Shown here: piece by piece, positions 15,149 through 23,944 of the stretch
Layout of the letters: every line of letters starts with the position of its first letter
How positions within the stretch are numbered: position 1 is the first letter of the stretch
DNA from: an uncultured Prevotella sp.
Lineage (GTDB): Bacteria > Bacteroidota > Bacteroidia > Bacteroidales > Bacteroidaceae
NCBI GenBank assembly: GCA_947169685.1
Contig: CAMVQS010000019.1
Coordinates: 1-38,682, forward strand
DNA length: 38,682 nucleotides
Direction of reading: 5' to 3'
Notes under the pieces: generated by a model
Seen by the model: only the letters and a program-made list of their open reading frames with translations
What the model was told of the DNA's origin: nothing
Database searches by the model: none
Program-made: the position numbers and the translations under genes

Positions 15149-16831
15149 TTATGGAACTACTACCACTTTCTTTCCCTGATGGATGTAAATGCCTTTCTGC
15201 GTAGGCTTCTTGCTTAGCTTGCGGCCGTCGAGGGTGTAATACGAGTTGAGAGCGGAGTATTGAGAGCGGAGAGCGGAGAGGGTGGTGGCGCTGTCTTCGT
15301 CATAGTCGAGGGTGACGATGCCTGTCTTCGCATCTTCTGTGATGTTATAGAGGCAGTGGCCCACCAACTCGCTCTCGTCTGCTGTGGTGTAGAAACGGAA
15401 GTTGGGAAGAGCCTGCTCGTCGGTGAGCGTGGTGATGTTCTTTGAGCCAGGGAAGGTAGCAGCCAAGTGTGATTCCTTGTATTGCTGTTGGGCGTAGTCT
15501 CTATTGGTGCCGCTCAGGTAGCTGGAGATGAGCAGTCCGCCTGCAGGGATAACGGCCACGCGGGGGCTCCCCACGGTGTTGTTGGGGGCGTCGCCCATGT
15601 TGATGGTCTGCTTGGCGTAGGCGAAGTGATAGGCCAGCAGCCCGTGGCTGTAGGCTCCGCTGTTGATGCCCCGTTTCTGGATGTTCTCCAAGATGATGTA
15701 CTCGTTCTCGTCCAGCGGGTTCTGTATCTTGTAGGCTGTGCCGCCTTCGAGGATGGGTGTGAGGGTGAGGCCTGTCAGGGGGGCGTCCAGTTCCTCGATG
15801 GTGAGCCACCCCATGGCCTCCTGCTCCCAGGCGTTGTAGGGGGCGGGTGCCCAGCTGTTGCCGTTGTAGCAGCCCACGTCCATCACGTCGAAGCGCTGCA
15901 TGCTCTGGTTGTTGGTCTGCTGTGCTGCGGTTTGGGTAGAGTAGATGTCAGGCAGTCCCATGCCGTGAGAGAACTCATGGATGAGTACGCCCGTTCCGTT
16001 GATCTGAGGTATGCCGCCAAAGGAATCCTGAGTAGTTCCTTCGTTGAAAGCCAACTCACTATGGCAGCCGCTGAGTACGACGGTGGTATTGCCGACGCTG
16101 GCGTTGACAGTGCCGCAGCGTGCCCACATGGTGTCCTCGGAGCCGCCCATGTTCTCGCCATAGCCGGCATGGACGATGTAGATCATATCCACCCGTCCGT
16201 CGTTGTCGTTGTCGTAAGGGGTGAAATCGAACTCCGGCTGGGCTTCCAATAACTTTATGCAGGCATCCTTGCACAGCTTGGTCAGGTTGTTGGTGGTGCC
16301 GTACGTTGCCATGTTGTCGGGTAGCGTGACAGGCCCCACTACGTCGAACTGTGGAGTGTAATTTCCATAGCTGACCGTTGTGAAATATTCGGCCACGCTA
16401 CAGATGTTACGGTTCTCGCCATTACCGTAGTCTTCTTGTTCTCCAAAGCTGTTGAGACACTGGTCGAACGACCTTTGCGGGTCGGACAGGGTGAAGTCCT
16501 GGTCGGGGTAGGCTGCCAGGATGACCAGCACACGGGGTGTTCCGTGATGGGGGAAATAGCTGGTGCCGAAGACGGAAGGTGAGTATTCCGGAGTGGAGGA
16601 GTGGAGGAGTGGAGGAGTGGAGGAGTGAAGGAGTGAAGGAGTGGAGGAGTGGAGCAGGGTGCCGTCGAGTGTGGTCATCCAGTTATGATGTTCATCTCCG
16701 TGTAGCAATACCTGCTTCAGTGTGCCGTCAGGCTGTTTCACCATAACGGGAAACGGGTAGGCAGGTGCTGCGAGTGCGACATTCGTCGCAATCAGAAGAC
16801 TAAATAATGATAAAAATAATATTCGTTTCAT
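15149..16831 (-). CDS. Secreted M6-family metalloprotease with T9SS-like tail
   Basis: A 560-residue protein with signal peptide MKRILFLSLFSLLIATNVALA. The zinc motif HEFSHGMGLPD (about residues 284-294) is the M6 (immune-inhibitor-A type) form HExxHxxGxxD. Preceding motifs such as RVLVILAAYPDQDF, FDQCLN and VAEYFTTVSYGNYTPQFDVVGPVTLP are typical of the family. The C-terminus YYTLDGRKLSKKPTQKGIYIHQGKKVVV is the short tail seen on many Prevotella secreted proteins. Odd: two tandem repeats are translated in frame, an 8 x 8-bp array giving LLHSSTP repeats near residues 60-80 and a 7-bp array giving SALRSQYSALNS directly before the tail. Upstream pgpH ends 27 bases away on the same strand. Confidence 0.88.
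   Translation of the reverse strand: MKRILFLSLFSLLIATNVALAAPAYPFPVMVKQPDGTLKQVLLHGDEHHNWMTTLDGTLLHSSTPSLLHSSTPPLLHSSTPEYSPSVFGTSYFPHHGTPRVLVILAAYPDQDFTLSDPQRSFDQCLNSFGEQEDYGNGENRNICSVAEYFTTVSYGNYTPQFDVVGPVTLPDNMATYGTTNNLTKLCKDACIKLLEAQPEFDFTPYDNDNDGRVDMIYIVHAGYGENMGGSEDTMWARCGTVNASVGNTTVVLSGCHSELAFNEGTTQDSFGGIPQINGTGVLIHEFSHGMGLPDIYSTQTAAQQTNNQSMQRFDVMDVGCYNGNSWAPAPYNAWEQEAMGWLTIEELDAPLTGLTLTPILEGGTAYKIQNPLDENEYIILENIQKRGINSGAYSHGLLAYHFAYAKQTINMGDAPNNTVGSPRVAVIPAGGLLISSYLSGTNRDYAQQQYKESHLAATFPGSKNITTLTDEQALPNFRFYTTADESELVGHCLYNITEDAKTGIVTLDYDEDSATTLSALRSQYSALNSYYTLDGRKLSKKPTQKGIYIHQGKKVVVVP
15249..15283 (-). repeat. In-frame 7-bp tandem array before the M6 protease tail
   Basis: Written on the plus strand the units are AGAGCGG, AGTATTG, AGAGCGG, AGAGCGG, AGAGGGT. 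They encode SALRSQYSALNS, immediately before YYTLDGRK. The position relative to the tail matches the array in the gene at 11053. Confidence 0.82.
16590..16653 (-). repeat. 8-bp tandem repeat, eight copies, inside the M6 protease gene
   Basis: GGAGTGGA occurs eight times in a row (two copies as GGAGTGAA). Three units encode eight residues (LLHSSTPS/P), giving the repeated peptide near residues 60-80. Because 8 is not a multiple of 3, gain or loss of one or two units would shift the reading frame. Confidence 0.93.
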
Positions 16832-16833
16832 AT

Positions 16834-16854
16834 CTTTAATCTTTATACTTAATG
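16834..16854 (-). repeat. Short 7-bp array between pgpH and the M6 protease gene
   Basis: On the plus strand the units are CTTTAAT, CTTTATA, CTTAATG. They fill most of the 27-base junction. The minus-strand reading (ATTAAAG) is the same kind of sequence as in the arrays at 6146 and 6389. Confidence 0.6.
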
Positions 16855-16858
16855 ACTC

Positions 16859-18910
16859 TCAGCTCTTCAGTTCCGGATAACTGATACGTGTATGATAGAT
16901 GGTCTTCAGCTTCTCGATGAGCACCGTCTTGGCATACTGAATGTCGCGGAAGGTGATGGGACACTCGCGGAAGTAGCCTTCGCTGACCTGAGCGTCGAGG
17001 ATGCGGTTTACCAAGTCGCGGATGGTCTGCTCGGTGTAGTCGGGCAGGGAACGTGAGGCGGCCTCCACGGCATCGGCCATCATGAGAATGGCCTGTTCGC
17101 GGGTGAAGGGGTTGGGCCCGGGATAGGTGAACAGCAGGTCGTCAACGGCCTCGTCGGGGTGTTCGTTCTTGTATTTCACGTAGAAGTACTTGGCCTTACC
17201 CTGTCCGTGGTGGGTGGCAATGAAGTCCTTGATGACATCGGGCAGGTTGTACTTGTCGGCAAGCTTCAGTCCGTCAGTGACATGGCTGATGATGACCTGT
17301 GCACTGTCGATGTACGAGAGGTTCTCGTGGGGATTGACACCCGACTGGTTCTCGGTGAAGTAGATGGGGTTCTGCGTCTTGCCGATGTCGTGGTAGAGCG
17401 CTCCAGTACGTACCAGCTGTGCCTTCGCGCCAATCTTGTTGGCTATCTCGGCTGCCAGGTTGCCTACCTGAATGGAATGCTGGAAGGTGCCAGGTGCCAC
17501 CTCGCTCATGCGTCGCAGAATATCCTTGTTCATGTCTGACAGCTCAATGAGGGTGATGTTCGACGTAAAGCCGAACAGCTTTTCGATGAGGTAGAGTAGG
17601 GGGTACGAGCAGAAGAGCAGGGCACCGTTGACAATAAGATAGTTATACTCGCTGTAGTCAATGACGGTTAGGGCGCTGCCGAACTTCCAGTCGAGTGCCA
17701 GATTGGCTGCCATTGTGCCCAGCGTGACGAGAATGGCAGTCTTGAACAGTTGTGAACGGCTACTCAGTTCACGCAGGGAGAAAATGGCGACAAGACCGGC
17801 AATCTCCTCAATGATGATGAAGTCGAGCGGGTGCTGCAGGACGCTGGCCGCAATGAGAACGGTGGTAGTGTGTGCCATGAATGCCGTGCGTGAATCCATG
17901 AACACGCGGATGAAGATGGGCACCATGGCGAAGGGTAGCAGATAGATGTGCAGGATACTGTGACTCACCATCTGCATAGCAACAACGGAGAAGAGCACAA
18001 TCATGGAATAAACCATGGTGATGGAACGCCATCGCTCGAAGTAGTCCTTGCGGAACAGGCTGAGATAGAGCGTGAAACAGCCGATAAGCAGTAGCACCAG
18101 TAGTGCTTCTCCCAAGAGTTTTGTATTGAACTGTGACTCGTCCGTCTGGCGACGGTCGCTCTCCTTGATGAACGACTCGATGATGCGGTAGGTCTTCTCA
18201 TCGACAATCTCTCCGCGGTCAACAATTTTCTGTCCGCGTTGCACCACGCCAATGGCCAGTGGAAGATCCTCCTGAAGGTCGCGCAAATCCGACTCGCTAC
18301 GTTCTTTTTCATAAACAAGGTTCGGTGCGATATAGTCGTTCAAGTTACAACGTTGCAAGAGTGCACGATGGGGACTGAGTACAGGGTCCTGGAACAGCTC
18401 TTCGTAAGCTGATTTGGGTGAATAGATGTCCGTGATGTGCTCGCTGGTATATTGCTTTCCGCTGACGATGCGTACCATTCGCGTGGTGTCCTTCATCATT
18501 TCTCCGTACTGTTGTGCATTCATGATGCCCTGAGTGTAGAAGTGATGCAGACGATTGGCAATGATGCTGATGAAGTCTGGCGTGAGCCCGGGGATGCCGT
18601 CGGCAAAGTCGTGGGTGAACTTGCTGATCATCTTCCCCTCCATCTCACTGTCGATGCCATAATAGGGTTCGTATTCACGCATGATACTGTCGCGTTCGGC
18701 CTTGACAACGGCATCGGACTTATAGATGGGGAAGTCAAAGGGGGCTCTGAGGTCTGCGTAGCGCCAAGGCTTGTTTTGTTCAGCCTTGAACGTGATACGA
18801 CTGTCGCGTGGCATAGACCACACGATGAGTACTACGCTGATGATAACGAGGGAGACGCGTATCAGTAAATCGCGCCATGTTATGTCTTCACTGAACTTGA
18901 TTTTGCTCAT
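16859..18910 (-). CDS. pgpH: PgpH-like c-di-AMP phosphodiesterase (7TM-HD)
   Basis: A 683-residue membrane protein. One N-terminal helix (about 14-31) is followed by an extracytoplasmic 7TMR-HDED-type region (about 35-262), about seven helices (263-450) and a cytoplasmic HD domain. HD residues include FQHS (His478), HDIGK (507-511), NPHENLS (526-532), [18 protein letters not shown] sequence (His567, His568) and [12 protein letters not shown]. Characterised relatives in Firmicutes hydrolyse c-di-AMP; HD-GYP features are absent. Length fits the family. It is probably the first gene of a minus-strand run with the M6 protease and RelA/SpoT genes. A weak promoter-like TATTTTCG (18951-18958, minus strand) lies upstream. 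Confidence 0.88.
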   Translation of the reverse strand: MSKIKFSEDITWRDLLIRVSLVIISVVLIVWSMPRDSRITFKAEQNKPWRYADLRAPFDFPIYKSDAVVKAERDSIMREYEPYYGIDSEMEGKMISKFTHDFADGIPGLTPDFISIIANRLHHFYTQGIMNAQQYGEMMKDTTRMVRIVSGKQYTSEHITDIYSPKSAYEELFQDPVLSPHRALLQRCNLNDYIAPNLVYEKERSESDLRDLQEDLPLAIGVVQRGQKIVDRGEIVDEKTYRIIESFIKESDRRQTDESQFNTKLLGEALLVLLLIGCFTLYLSLFRKDYFERWRSITMVYSMIVLFSVVAMQMVSHSILHIYLLPFAMVPIFIRVFMDSRTAFMAHTTTVLIAASVLQHPLDFIIIEEIAGLVAIFSLRELSSRSQLFKTAILVTLGTMAANLALDWKFGSALTVIDYSEYNYLIVNGALLFCSYPLLYLIEKLFGFTSNITLIELSDMNKDILRRMSEVAPGTFQHSIQVGNLAAEIANKIGAKAQLVRTGALYHDIGKTQNPIYFTENQSGVNPHENLSYIDSAQVIISHVTDGLKLADKYNLPDVIKDFIATHHGQGKAKYFYVKYKNEHPDEAVDDLLFTYPGPNPFTREQAILMMADAVEAASRSLPDYTEQTIRDLVNRILDAQVSEGYFRECPITFRDIQYAKTVLIEKLKTIYHTRISYPELKS

Positions 18911-18991
18911 TTTCTTGCGTTCTTTTTATATAATAAATGTAATTAGAGTGCGAAAATACAAAAAAAATCACCAAATATCAAAAAAAAAGCG

Positions 18992-18999
18992 TACTTTTG
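18992..18999 (+). promoter_or_regulatory. -7 box of the gltX promoter
   Basis: TACTTTTG matches TAnnTTTG and lies 33 bases before the gltX ATG. The upstream DNA is A-rich with no clear -33 TTTG. Confidence 0.55.
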
Positions 19000-19031
19000 C
19001 ACAAAAATATATCGAAACAGCGTTTTTAAAC

Positions 19032-20630
19032 ATGTCAGAAAGAAGAGTTAGAGTACGTTTTGCCCCCAGTCCGACGGGTGCTTTGCATATTGGCGGAGTC
19101 CGTACCGCATTGTATAATTATCTGTTTGCACGCCAGCATGGTGGTGACCTTGTGTTCCGTATTGAGGACACCGATAGCAACCGTTTTGTGCCAGGTGCCG
19201 AGGAGTATATCATCGAGTCGTTTAAGTGGCTCGGCATCAAGTTTGACGAAGGCGTGAGCTTCGGTGGCGACAAGGGTCCCTATCGCCAGAGTGAGCGTCG
19301 CGACATTTACAAGCAGTATGTTAAGCAGCTGTTGGATGCCGATAGGGCATATATAGCCTTCGATACACCTGAGGAACTGGAGGCGAAGCGCAATGAAATA
19401 CAGAATTTCCAGTATGACGCCAAGACACGTGGCATGATGCGTAACTCGCTGACGATGACGAAGGAAGAAGTAGAACGCCTGATTGCCGATGGCCAGCAGT
19501 ATGTGGTACGCTTCAAGATTGACCCAGGCCAGACGGTGCTGGTCAACGACCTGATTCGTGGTGAGGTGCGTGTGCAGAGCGATATCCTTGATGACAAGGT
19601 GCTCTACAAGAGTGCTGACGAGCTGCCTACCTATCATCTGGCTAATATCGTGGATGACCATCTGATGGAGATCTCCCATGTTATCCGTGGTGAGGAGTGG
19701 CTGCCCAGCGCCCCGCTGCATGTGCTGTTATATCGTGCCTTTGGCTGGGAGGATACCATGCCGCAGTTCGCCCATCTGCCATTGTTGCTGAAACCTGTCG
19801 GCAATGGAAAGCTCTCCAAGCGCGACGGCGATAAGCTGGGATTCCCCGTATTCCCTTTGGAATGGCACGACCCCAAGACGGGCGAAGTCAGCTCTGGCTA
19901 TCGCGAACAAGGATACTTGCCCGAAGCCGTTATCAACTTCCTGGCTCTGCTTGGATGGAATCCTGGCAACGATCAGGAACTCATGACACTGGACGAGATG
20001 GTCAGCCTGTTTGACATCTCCAAGTGCTCGAAGAATGGTGCCAAGTTTGACTTCCTGAAAGCAGAATGGTTCAACCGTCAATACCTCCTGCAGCGTCCCG
20101 ACACCGACTGGTGCCCGGCCTTCGACAAAGTGCTGAAGGAGAATGGTATCACAGCCACTGCTGCACAGGAAGCTGAAGTGGTTCGTATGATGAAGACGAA
20201 GGTTGTCGAAGTGACAGACAAGCAGGGCAACACCAGAAAACGCAACGTCTCCTTCCCCAGCGACCTCTGGCCTTTGACCAAGTTCTTCTTCGTGGCTCCC
20301 ACTGACTTTGACAGGGAGGGCGATAAATTTATCCGTAAGAACTGGAACGAAGGTACGGCAGACCAGATGCGTCAGATGCAGGCAGTGCTGGAAACCGTCA
20401 GCGACTGGAGCGTGGAAGGCCAGAAAGCCGTTGTTGACCCGTGGGTCGAGCAGACGGGTATCAAACCTTGGAACGCATGGCGCATCGCCCTCGTCGGCAC
20501 AGGGCAGGGGCCTGATATGTACGAACTCTCTGCGTTCCTGGGCAAAGAAGAAACCATCAGTCGCATGAAAAAGGCTATCGAGGTATTAGCCCCCCATTCG
20601 GCCCCCGAGGGGGCTACAATTGTCAGCTAA
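19032..20630 (+). CDS. gltX: Glutamate-tRNA ligase
   Basis: Class I glutamyl-tRNA synthetase, 532 residues from this start. It begins [29 protein letters not shown], where PTGALHIGG contains the HIGH-type ATP site. The second ATP-site motif is KLSKRDGDK (about residue 257). Other family marks are [18 protein letters not shown] and [15 protein letters not shown]. The frame is open back to 18771 but this overlaps pgpH on the other strand, lacks homology-like sequence and lies across the promoter, so 19032 is the start. Odd: the last residues ([13 protein letters not shown]) are encoded by a G/C-tract palindrome, so the natural C-terminus has probably been replaced or extended. A DUF559 gene follows after three bases. 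Confidence 0.95.
   Translation: MSERRVRVRFAPSPTGALHIGGVRTALYNYLFARQHGGDLVFRIEDTDSNRFVPGAEEYIIESFKWLGIKFDEGVSFGGDKGPYRQSERRDIYKQYVKQLLDADRAYIAFDTPEELEAKRNEIQNFQYDAKTRGMMRNSLTMTKEEVERLIADGQQYVVRFKIDPGQTVLVNDLIRGEVRVQSDILDDKVLYKSADELPTYHLANIVDDHLMEISHVIRGEEWLPSAPLHVLLYRAFGWEDTMPQFAHLPLLLKPVGNGKLSKRDGDKLGFPVFPLEWHDPKTGEVSSGYREQGYLPEAVINFLALLGWNPGNDQELMTLDEMVSLFDISKCSKNGAKFDFLKAEWFNRQYLLQRPDTDWCPAFDKVLKENGITATAAQEAEVVRMMKTKVVEVTDKQGNTRKRNVSFPSDLWPLTKFFFVAPTDFDREGDKFIRKNWNEGTADQMRQMQAVLETVSDWSVEGQKAVVDPWVEQTGIKPWNAWRIALVGTGQGPDMYELSAFLGKEETISRMKKAIEVLAPHSAPEGATIVS
20587..20616. repeat. G/C-tract palindrome at the gltX 3' end
   Basis: TAGCCCCC (20587-20594) pairs with GGGGGCTA (20609-20616). The element is translated as APHSAPEGA within the last 15 residues of GltX. 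It is the first of four related elements between here and 23244. No T-run follows. Confidence 0.8.
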
Positions 20631-20633
20631 CTG

Positions 20634-21008
20634 ATGATATACGATTATCAGACGGCTGATCCTATGCTATATGCTCTTCTTAAAGAGTATGCTCAGCACA
20701 ATAGGAATAACCCGACAGAAGCCGAAGATCTGCTTTGGCAGTATCTGAGAGCAGACGGATTGGGAGTAACATTCAAAAGACAGCACATAATAGGGAATTA
20801 TATTGCTGATTTTGTTTGTCTTAGCCACAAGCTAATAATAGAATTGGATGGCGGGTATCATCAGATACCCCAACAGCAGAAAAGTGACGTAGAACGGACA
20901 ACGTGGTTGGGGGAAAGAGGATATAAAGTAATAAGATTCACTAATGAAGAGCTGTTTAACGGGCTTGACAACGTCATAAGGAAGATTGAAGATGAACTGT
21001 ACGAATAA
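20634..21008 (+). CDS. DUF559 domain protein (Vsr-like endonuclease fold)
   Basis: A 124-residue protein with the DUF559 pattern. It has RNNPTEAEDLLWQYLR, then FKRQHIIGNYIADFVC, then LIIELDGGYHQ and GYKVIRFTNEEL. The (I)ADFVC...IELDGxxH arrangement is the predicted metal-dependent nuclease core related to very-short-patch repair endonucleases. Members are common, often stand alone, and their substrate is unknown. It follows gltX by three bases and is more AT-rich than gltX, which could reflect later arrival. A G/C-tract repeat lies between it and kdtA. Confidence 0.88.
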   Translation: MIYDYQTADPMLYALLKEYAQHNRNNPTEAEDLLWQYLRADGLGVTFKRQHIIGNYIADFVCLSHKLIIELDGGYHQIPQQQKSDVERTTWLGERGYKVIRFTNEELFNGLDNVIRKIEDELYE

Positions 21009-21017
21009 GACATTAGA

Positions 21018-21045
21018 AGCCTCCTCGGGGGCAGTAGGGGGGGCT
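21018..21045. repeat. Intergenic copy of the G/C-tract repeat
   Basis: The sequence AGCCTCCTCGGGGGC, followed by a G7-CT end, is a diverged single-arm copy of the element found in kdtA (core CCCCCTCGGGGGACGAAGG). It fills most of the gap between the DUF559 gene and kdtA and ends two bases before the kdtA ATG. Confidence 0.7.
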
Positions 21046-21047
21046 GT

Positions 21048-22364
21048 ATGTACAATTTAGCTATATACATATACCTGCTGGGCGTAGCCGTTGCGAGTCT
21101 CTTTAATGAGAAGGTGCGCAAGATGTGGCGTGGTGAGCGTGATGCGTTCCGTGTGTTACGTGAGCAGGTAGATCCTGAGGCGAAATATGTCTGGTTCCAT
21201 GCTGCCTCGTTAGGAGAGTTTGAGCAAGGCCGTCCCCTCATGGAGCAGTTGCGCCGTGAGCATCCGGAATACAAGATCCTGCTGACGTTCTTTTCTCCTT
21301 CTGGCTATGAGGTACGTAAGAACTATGAGGGAGCAGACATCATCTGCTATCTGCCGCTCGATACCATTACCAATGCCCGCCGTTTCCTGCGTACCGTGCG
21401 TCCTGTCATGGCGTTCTTCATCAAGTATGAGTTCTGGTATAACTACCTGCATATCCTGAAGCATCGTAATATTCCTGTCTATAGCGTCAGCAGTATTTTT
21501 CGTCCAGACCAGGTGTTCTTCAAGTGGTACGGACGACAGTACCGTCGCGTACTCAACTGCTTCACCCATTTCTATGTGCAGAACGAAGTAAGCAAGGAAC
21601 TGCTGGGTAAGATAGGCATTACGGCTGTCACAGTTGCGGGTGACACCCGATTTGACCGTGTTCAGCAGATTAAGGAGCAGGCCAAACAGTTACCCGTAGT
21701 GGAATCATTTATAGCCCCCCCTTCGTCCCCCGAGGGGGACACAAATGTCCTGCAGCAGAGTAATGAAGCCCCCTCGGGGGACGAAGGGGGGGCTTCTCCT
21801 CTTGTCTTTGTCGCTGGCTCTTCATGGCCGCCCGATGAGGAAATCTTTATCCGCTATTTTAAGGAGCATCCTGAGTGGAAGCTCATCATTGCACCGCACG
21901 TCATCGGCGAGGACCATTTGCAGCAGATAGAGAAGATGTTGGAGGGGCGTAAGGTTGTGAGATATACGAAAGCAGAGAAATCTCTCTCCTCTCTCCTCTC
22001 TCCTCTCTCCTCTTTCGACATCCTTATCATCGATTGTTTTGGCTTGCTGTCAAGTATCTATAACTATGCTGATGTGACTTATGTCGGTGGCGGCTTTGGC
22101 GTCAGCATCCATAATACGGTGGAAGCTGCCGTATGGGGCGTTCCCGTTATCTTCGGCCCTAACAACCAGAAGTTCCAAGAGGCACAGGAGCTGAAGGCTT
22201 GTGGCGGAGGCATCGAGATTAAGGGTTACGAGGACTTCGCCCGCCAAATGGATGAGTTCATCAAGAATCCTGACGAGATGAAAAGTCGTGGAAAGATTGC
22301 CGACGAATATGTCAGGAGCAAGACGGGAGCAACGCCCAAAATTCTGAGTGATGTAAAGTTCTAA
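21048..22364 (+). CDS. kdtA: 3-deoxy-D-manno-octulosonic acid (Kdo) transferase
   Basis: A 438-residue GT30 glycosyltransferase that adds Kdo to lipid A precursor at the inner membrane. It has an N-terminal membrane anchor (MYNLAIYIYLLGVAVASLF). The proposed catalytic Glu lies in HAASLGEFEQGRPL (about residue 63). Other motifs are KYEFWYNYL, VAGDTRFDRV, VAGSSWPPDEE, VGGGFGVSIHNTVEAAVWGVPVIFGP and QEAQEL. Residues about 222-249 (APPSSPEGDT...APSGDEGGA) are encoded by an 82-bp inverted repeat between the two lobes, where relatives have a short linker. Residues about 312-322 (SLSSLLSPLSS) are encoded by a 7-bp array. Both are in frame and the conserved motifs on either side are intact, so the enzyme is probably functional. 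Confidence 0.93.
   Translation: MYNLAIYIYLLGVAVASLFNEKVRKMWRGERDAFRVLREQVDPEAKYVWFHAASLGEFEQGRPLMEQLRREHPEYKILLTFFSPSGYEVRKNYEGADIICYLPLDTITNARRFLRTVRPVMAFFIKYEFWYNYLHILKHRNIPVYSVSSIFRPDQVFFKWYGRQYRRVLNCFTHFYVQNEVSKELLGKIGITAVTVAGDTRFDRVQQIKEQAKQLPVVESFIAPPSSPEGDTNVLQQSNEAPSGDEGGASPLVFVAGSSWPPDEEIFIRYFKEHPEWKLIIAPHVIGEDHLQQIEKMLEGRKVVRYTKAEKSLSSLLSPLSSFDILIIDCFGLLSSIYNYADVTYVGGGFGVSIHNTVEAAVWGVPVIFGPNNQKFQEAQELKACGGGIEIKGYEDFARQMDEFIKNPDEMKSRGKIADEYVRSKTGATPKILSDVKF
21713..21794. repeat. 82-bp inverted repeat inserted in frame in kdtA
   Basis: Arms 21713-21738 and 21769-21794 are perfect 26-bp reverse complements (ends AGCCCCCCC and GGGGGGGCT) around a 30-base spacer. Each arm itself contains a smaller CCCCC/GGGGG dyad. 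The insert is translated as an interdomain linker of Kdo transferase rich in Pro, Ser and Gly. Confidence 0.93.
21984..22011 (+). repeat. In-frame 7-bp tandem array in kdtA
   Basis: CTCTCCT occurs four times without error, encoding part of SLSSLLSPLSS between a charged helix and the conserved FDILIIDCFG segment. A one-unit change would shift the frame of a gene needed for lipopolysaccharide synthesis. Confidence 0.88.
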
Positions 22365-22371
22365 AGACCAT

Positions 22372-23526
22372 ATGCAATTTGTTTGGATGACGCTTTTCAT
22401 GTTCCTCCCCTTTGTGGCGATAGGCTATATAGCTTGGCACCTGTGGTGTCTGCTGCCTCTGGCAGGTGTATGGAAGATTATTATCATTGTGTTGGGCGTC
22501 TTGTGTTTCAGCCTTCTTTTTCTCAGCATAGGACGTAAACTTGACAGCCTGCCCTTAGGGTTGGCTTCCTGTGCCTACGAGGTGGGCACGTCGAGCATCA
22601 TCGTCTTGCTCTATTTGGTCATCACGTTCCTGCTGCTCGACATCGGACGGCTCGTCCGTCTGGTGCCCCGTGAGTGGCTTTATGGAAACTGGACGACGAC
22701 GGGTGTGCTGGCCGCGTTGCTTGTCGGCATCTTTGTCTATGGCAACCTCCATTATAAAAATAAGGTGCGCGAGAGTCTTGAGCTGAAAACTGAAAAACCC
22801 CTGCAACGCCAATATAAGATGGTGATGCTGAGCGACCTGCACATCGGCTACCATAACCGTCGGGCAGAGCTTGCTCGTTGGGTGGATATGATCAATGAGG
22901 AGCAGGCGGACCTCGTTCTCATAGCCGGTGACATCATCGACGGCTCCATGCGTCCCCTAATTGAGGAGCGTATGGCGGAGGAGTTCCGCAGGCTAAAGGC
23001 TCCTGTCTATGCCTGTCTGGGCAATCACGAATACTATAGTGGCGATTCTGCGGCTGTTCGCTTCTATCAAGAGGCTGGCATTCACCTGCTGCGTGATTCC
23101 GTTGCCATGGTGGGCGACCTTGCCATCATCGGACGTGACGATCGTAGCAACGTAAGGAGGGCCCCCCTTTCGTCCCCCGTGGGGGACACAATAGCTGGAG
23201 GTCTCATGTCACATGTGCCCCCCTCGGGGGACGACAGGGGGGCCTTTACTATTGTCCTTGACCATCAGCCCTTCCATCTGGACCGTACAGCAGCTGCTGG
23301 TGTTGATTTCCAGTTCAGTGGCCATACCCATCATGGTCAGGTGTGGCCCATCTCCTGGATCACGGAGGCCATCTATGAGTGTGCTTTTGGTGAGTACCAG
23401 TTGAACCACACCCGTTTCTATGTCAGTTCGGGTCTGGGCATCTGGGGTGGTAAGTTCCGCATCGGAACCCGTTCTGAGTATGTGGTTGCTGTGGTTAAAC
23501 CTTCAGGCTCCAAAAACATCAAATAG
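22372..23526 (+). CDS. Membrane-anchored metallophosphoesterase
   Basis: A 384-residue protein. Four hydrophobic segments (about residues 1-125) are followed by a calcineurin-like phosphoesterase domain with all expected metal motifs: SDLHIGYHN (about 153), AGDIIDG, GNHEYYSGD and SGHTHHGQVWP. It resembles the YkuE/YaeI branch, some of whose members act on lipids such as UDP-diacylglucosamine; the substrate here is not known. It starts 7 bases after kdtA, consistent with envelope-lipid work. Residues about 263-291 (RRAPLSSPVGDT...PPSGDDRGA) are encoded by an 85-bp inverted repeat in frame, between IIGRDDRSN and the FTIVLDHQP segment. Confidence 0.9.
   Translation: MQFVWMTLFMFLPFVAIGYIAWHLWCLLPLAGVWKIIIIVLGVLCFSLLFLSIGRKLDSLPLGLASCAYEVGTSSIIVLLYLVITFLLLDIGRLVRLVPREWLYGNWTTTGVLAALLVGIFVYGNLHYKNKVRESLELKTEKPLQRQYKMVMLSDLHIGYHNRRAELARWVDMINEEQADLVLIAGDIIDGSMRPLIEERMAEEFRRLKAPVYACLGNHEYYSGDSAAVRFYQEAGIHLLRDSVAMVGDLAIIGRDDRSNVRRAPLSSPVGDTIAGGLMSHVPPSGDDRGAFTIVLDHQPFHLDRTAAAGVDFQFSGHTHHGQVWPISWITEAIYECAFGEYQLNHTRFYVSSGLGIWGGKFRIGTRSEYVVAVVKPSGSKNIK
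23160..23244. repeat. 85-bp inverted repeat inserted in frame in the phosphoesterase gene
   Basis: Arms 23160-23189 and 23215-23244 are reverse complements at 27 of 30 positions, around a 25-base spacer. The core CGTCCCCC...GGGGGAC and the translated pattern PSSPxGDT...PSGDxxGA match the element in kdtA, so both belong to one family. Confidence 0.92.
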
Positions 23527-23560
23527 AAGAAAGAATAAACAAGATAAACAATAATAGACA

Positions 23561-23941
23561 ATGAAGAAACTCATGATTTTGGGTGTTGCCCTCGTGCTGA
23601 TGAGCATGACGAAGGGCGACGGTGTGATTACCAAGGAAAACGGTGTCTATATCGTTAATACCACAACGCTGGCCAAGAATGTCCGCGGCTATCGTGGCAC
23701 CACACCTCTGAAGATTTACATCAAGAAGAATAAGATTGAGAAGGTTGAGGCGCTGAAGAACCGTGAGACGCCCGACTACTTTGAGGAGGTGGCTCACGTG
23801 ATGCTGCCTAAGTGGAAGGGCATGACGGTGAAGAAGGCTCTGCAGACCAACGTAGATGGTGTGACAGGTGCTACGCTCTCATCGAATGCCGTCCGTGAGA
23901 ATGTGAAACGCGGACTGGAGTATTACCAGAAGAATAAGTAA
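23561..23941 (+). CDS. Secreted FMN-binding domain protein
   Basis: A 126-residue protein with a short hydrophobic N-terminus (MKKLMILGVALVLMSM), probably a signal peptide. The conserved FMN_bind ending DGVTGATLSSNAV matches the motif whose Thr (SGATxSS type) carries covalent flavin in RnfG/NqrC. Alone, such proteins are thought to be periplasmic electron carriers, but no partner is visible here. It starts 34 bases after the phosphoesterase gene, with no clear promoter, and ends at a strong terminator. Confidence 0.85.
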   Translation: MKKLMILGVALVLMSMTKGDGVITKENGVYIVNTTTLAKNVRGYRGTTPLKIYIKKNKIEKVEALKNRETPDYFEEVAHVMLPKWKGMTVKKALQTNVDGVTGATLSSNAVRENVKRGLEYYQKNK

Positions 23942-23944
23942 ATA

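Noticed and set aside
18771..19031. Upstream extension of gltX
   Set aside because: It overlaps pgpH on the other strand and the gltX promoter; the family start is at [16 protein letters not shown].
20587..20616. gltX palindrome as an intrinsic terminator
   Set aside because: It lies inside the coding region with no T-run after it, and related copies lie in the middle of genes.
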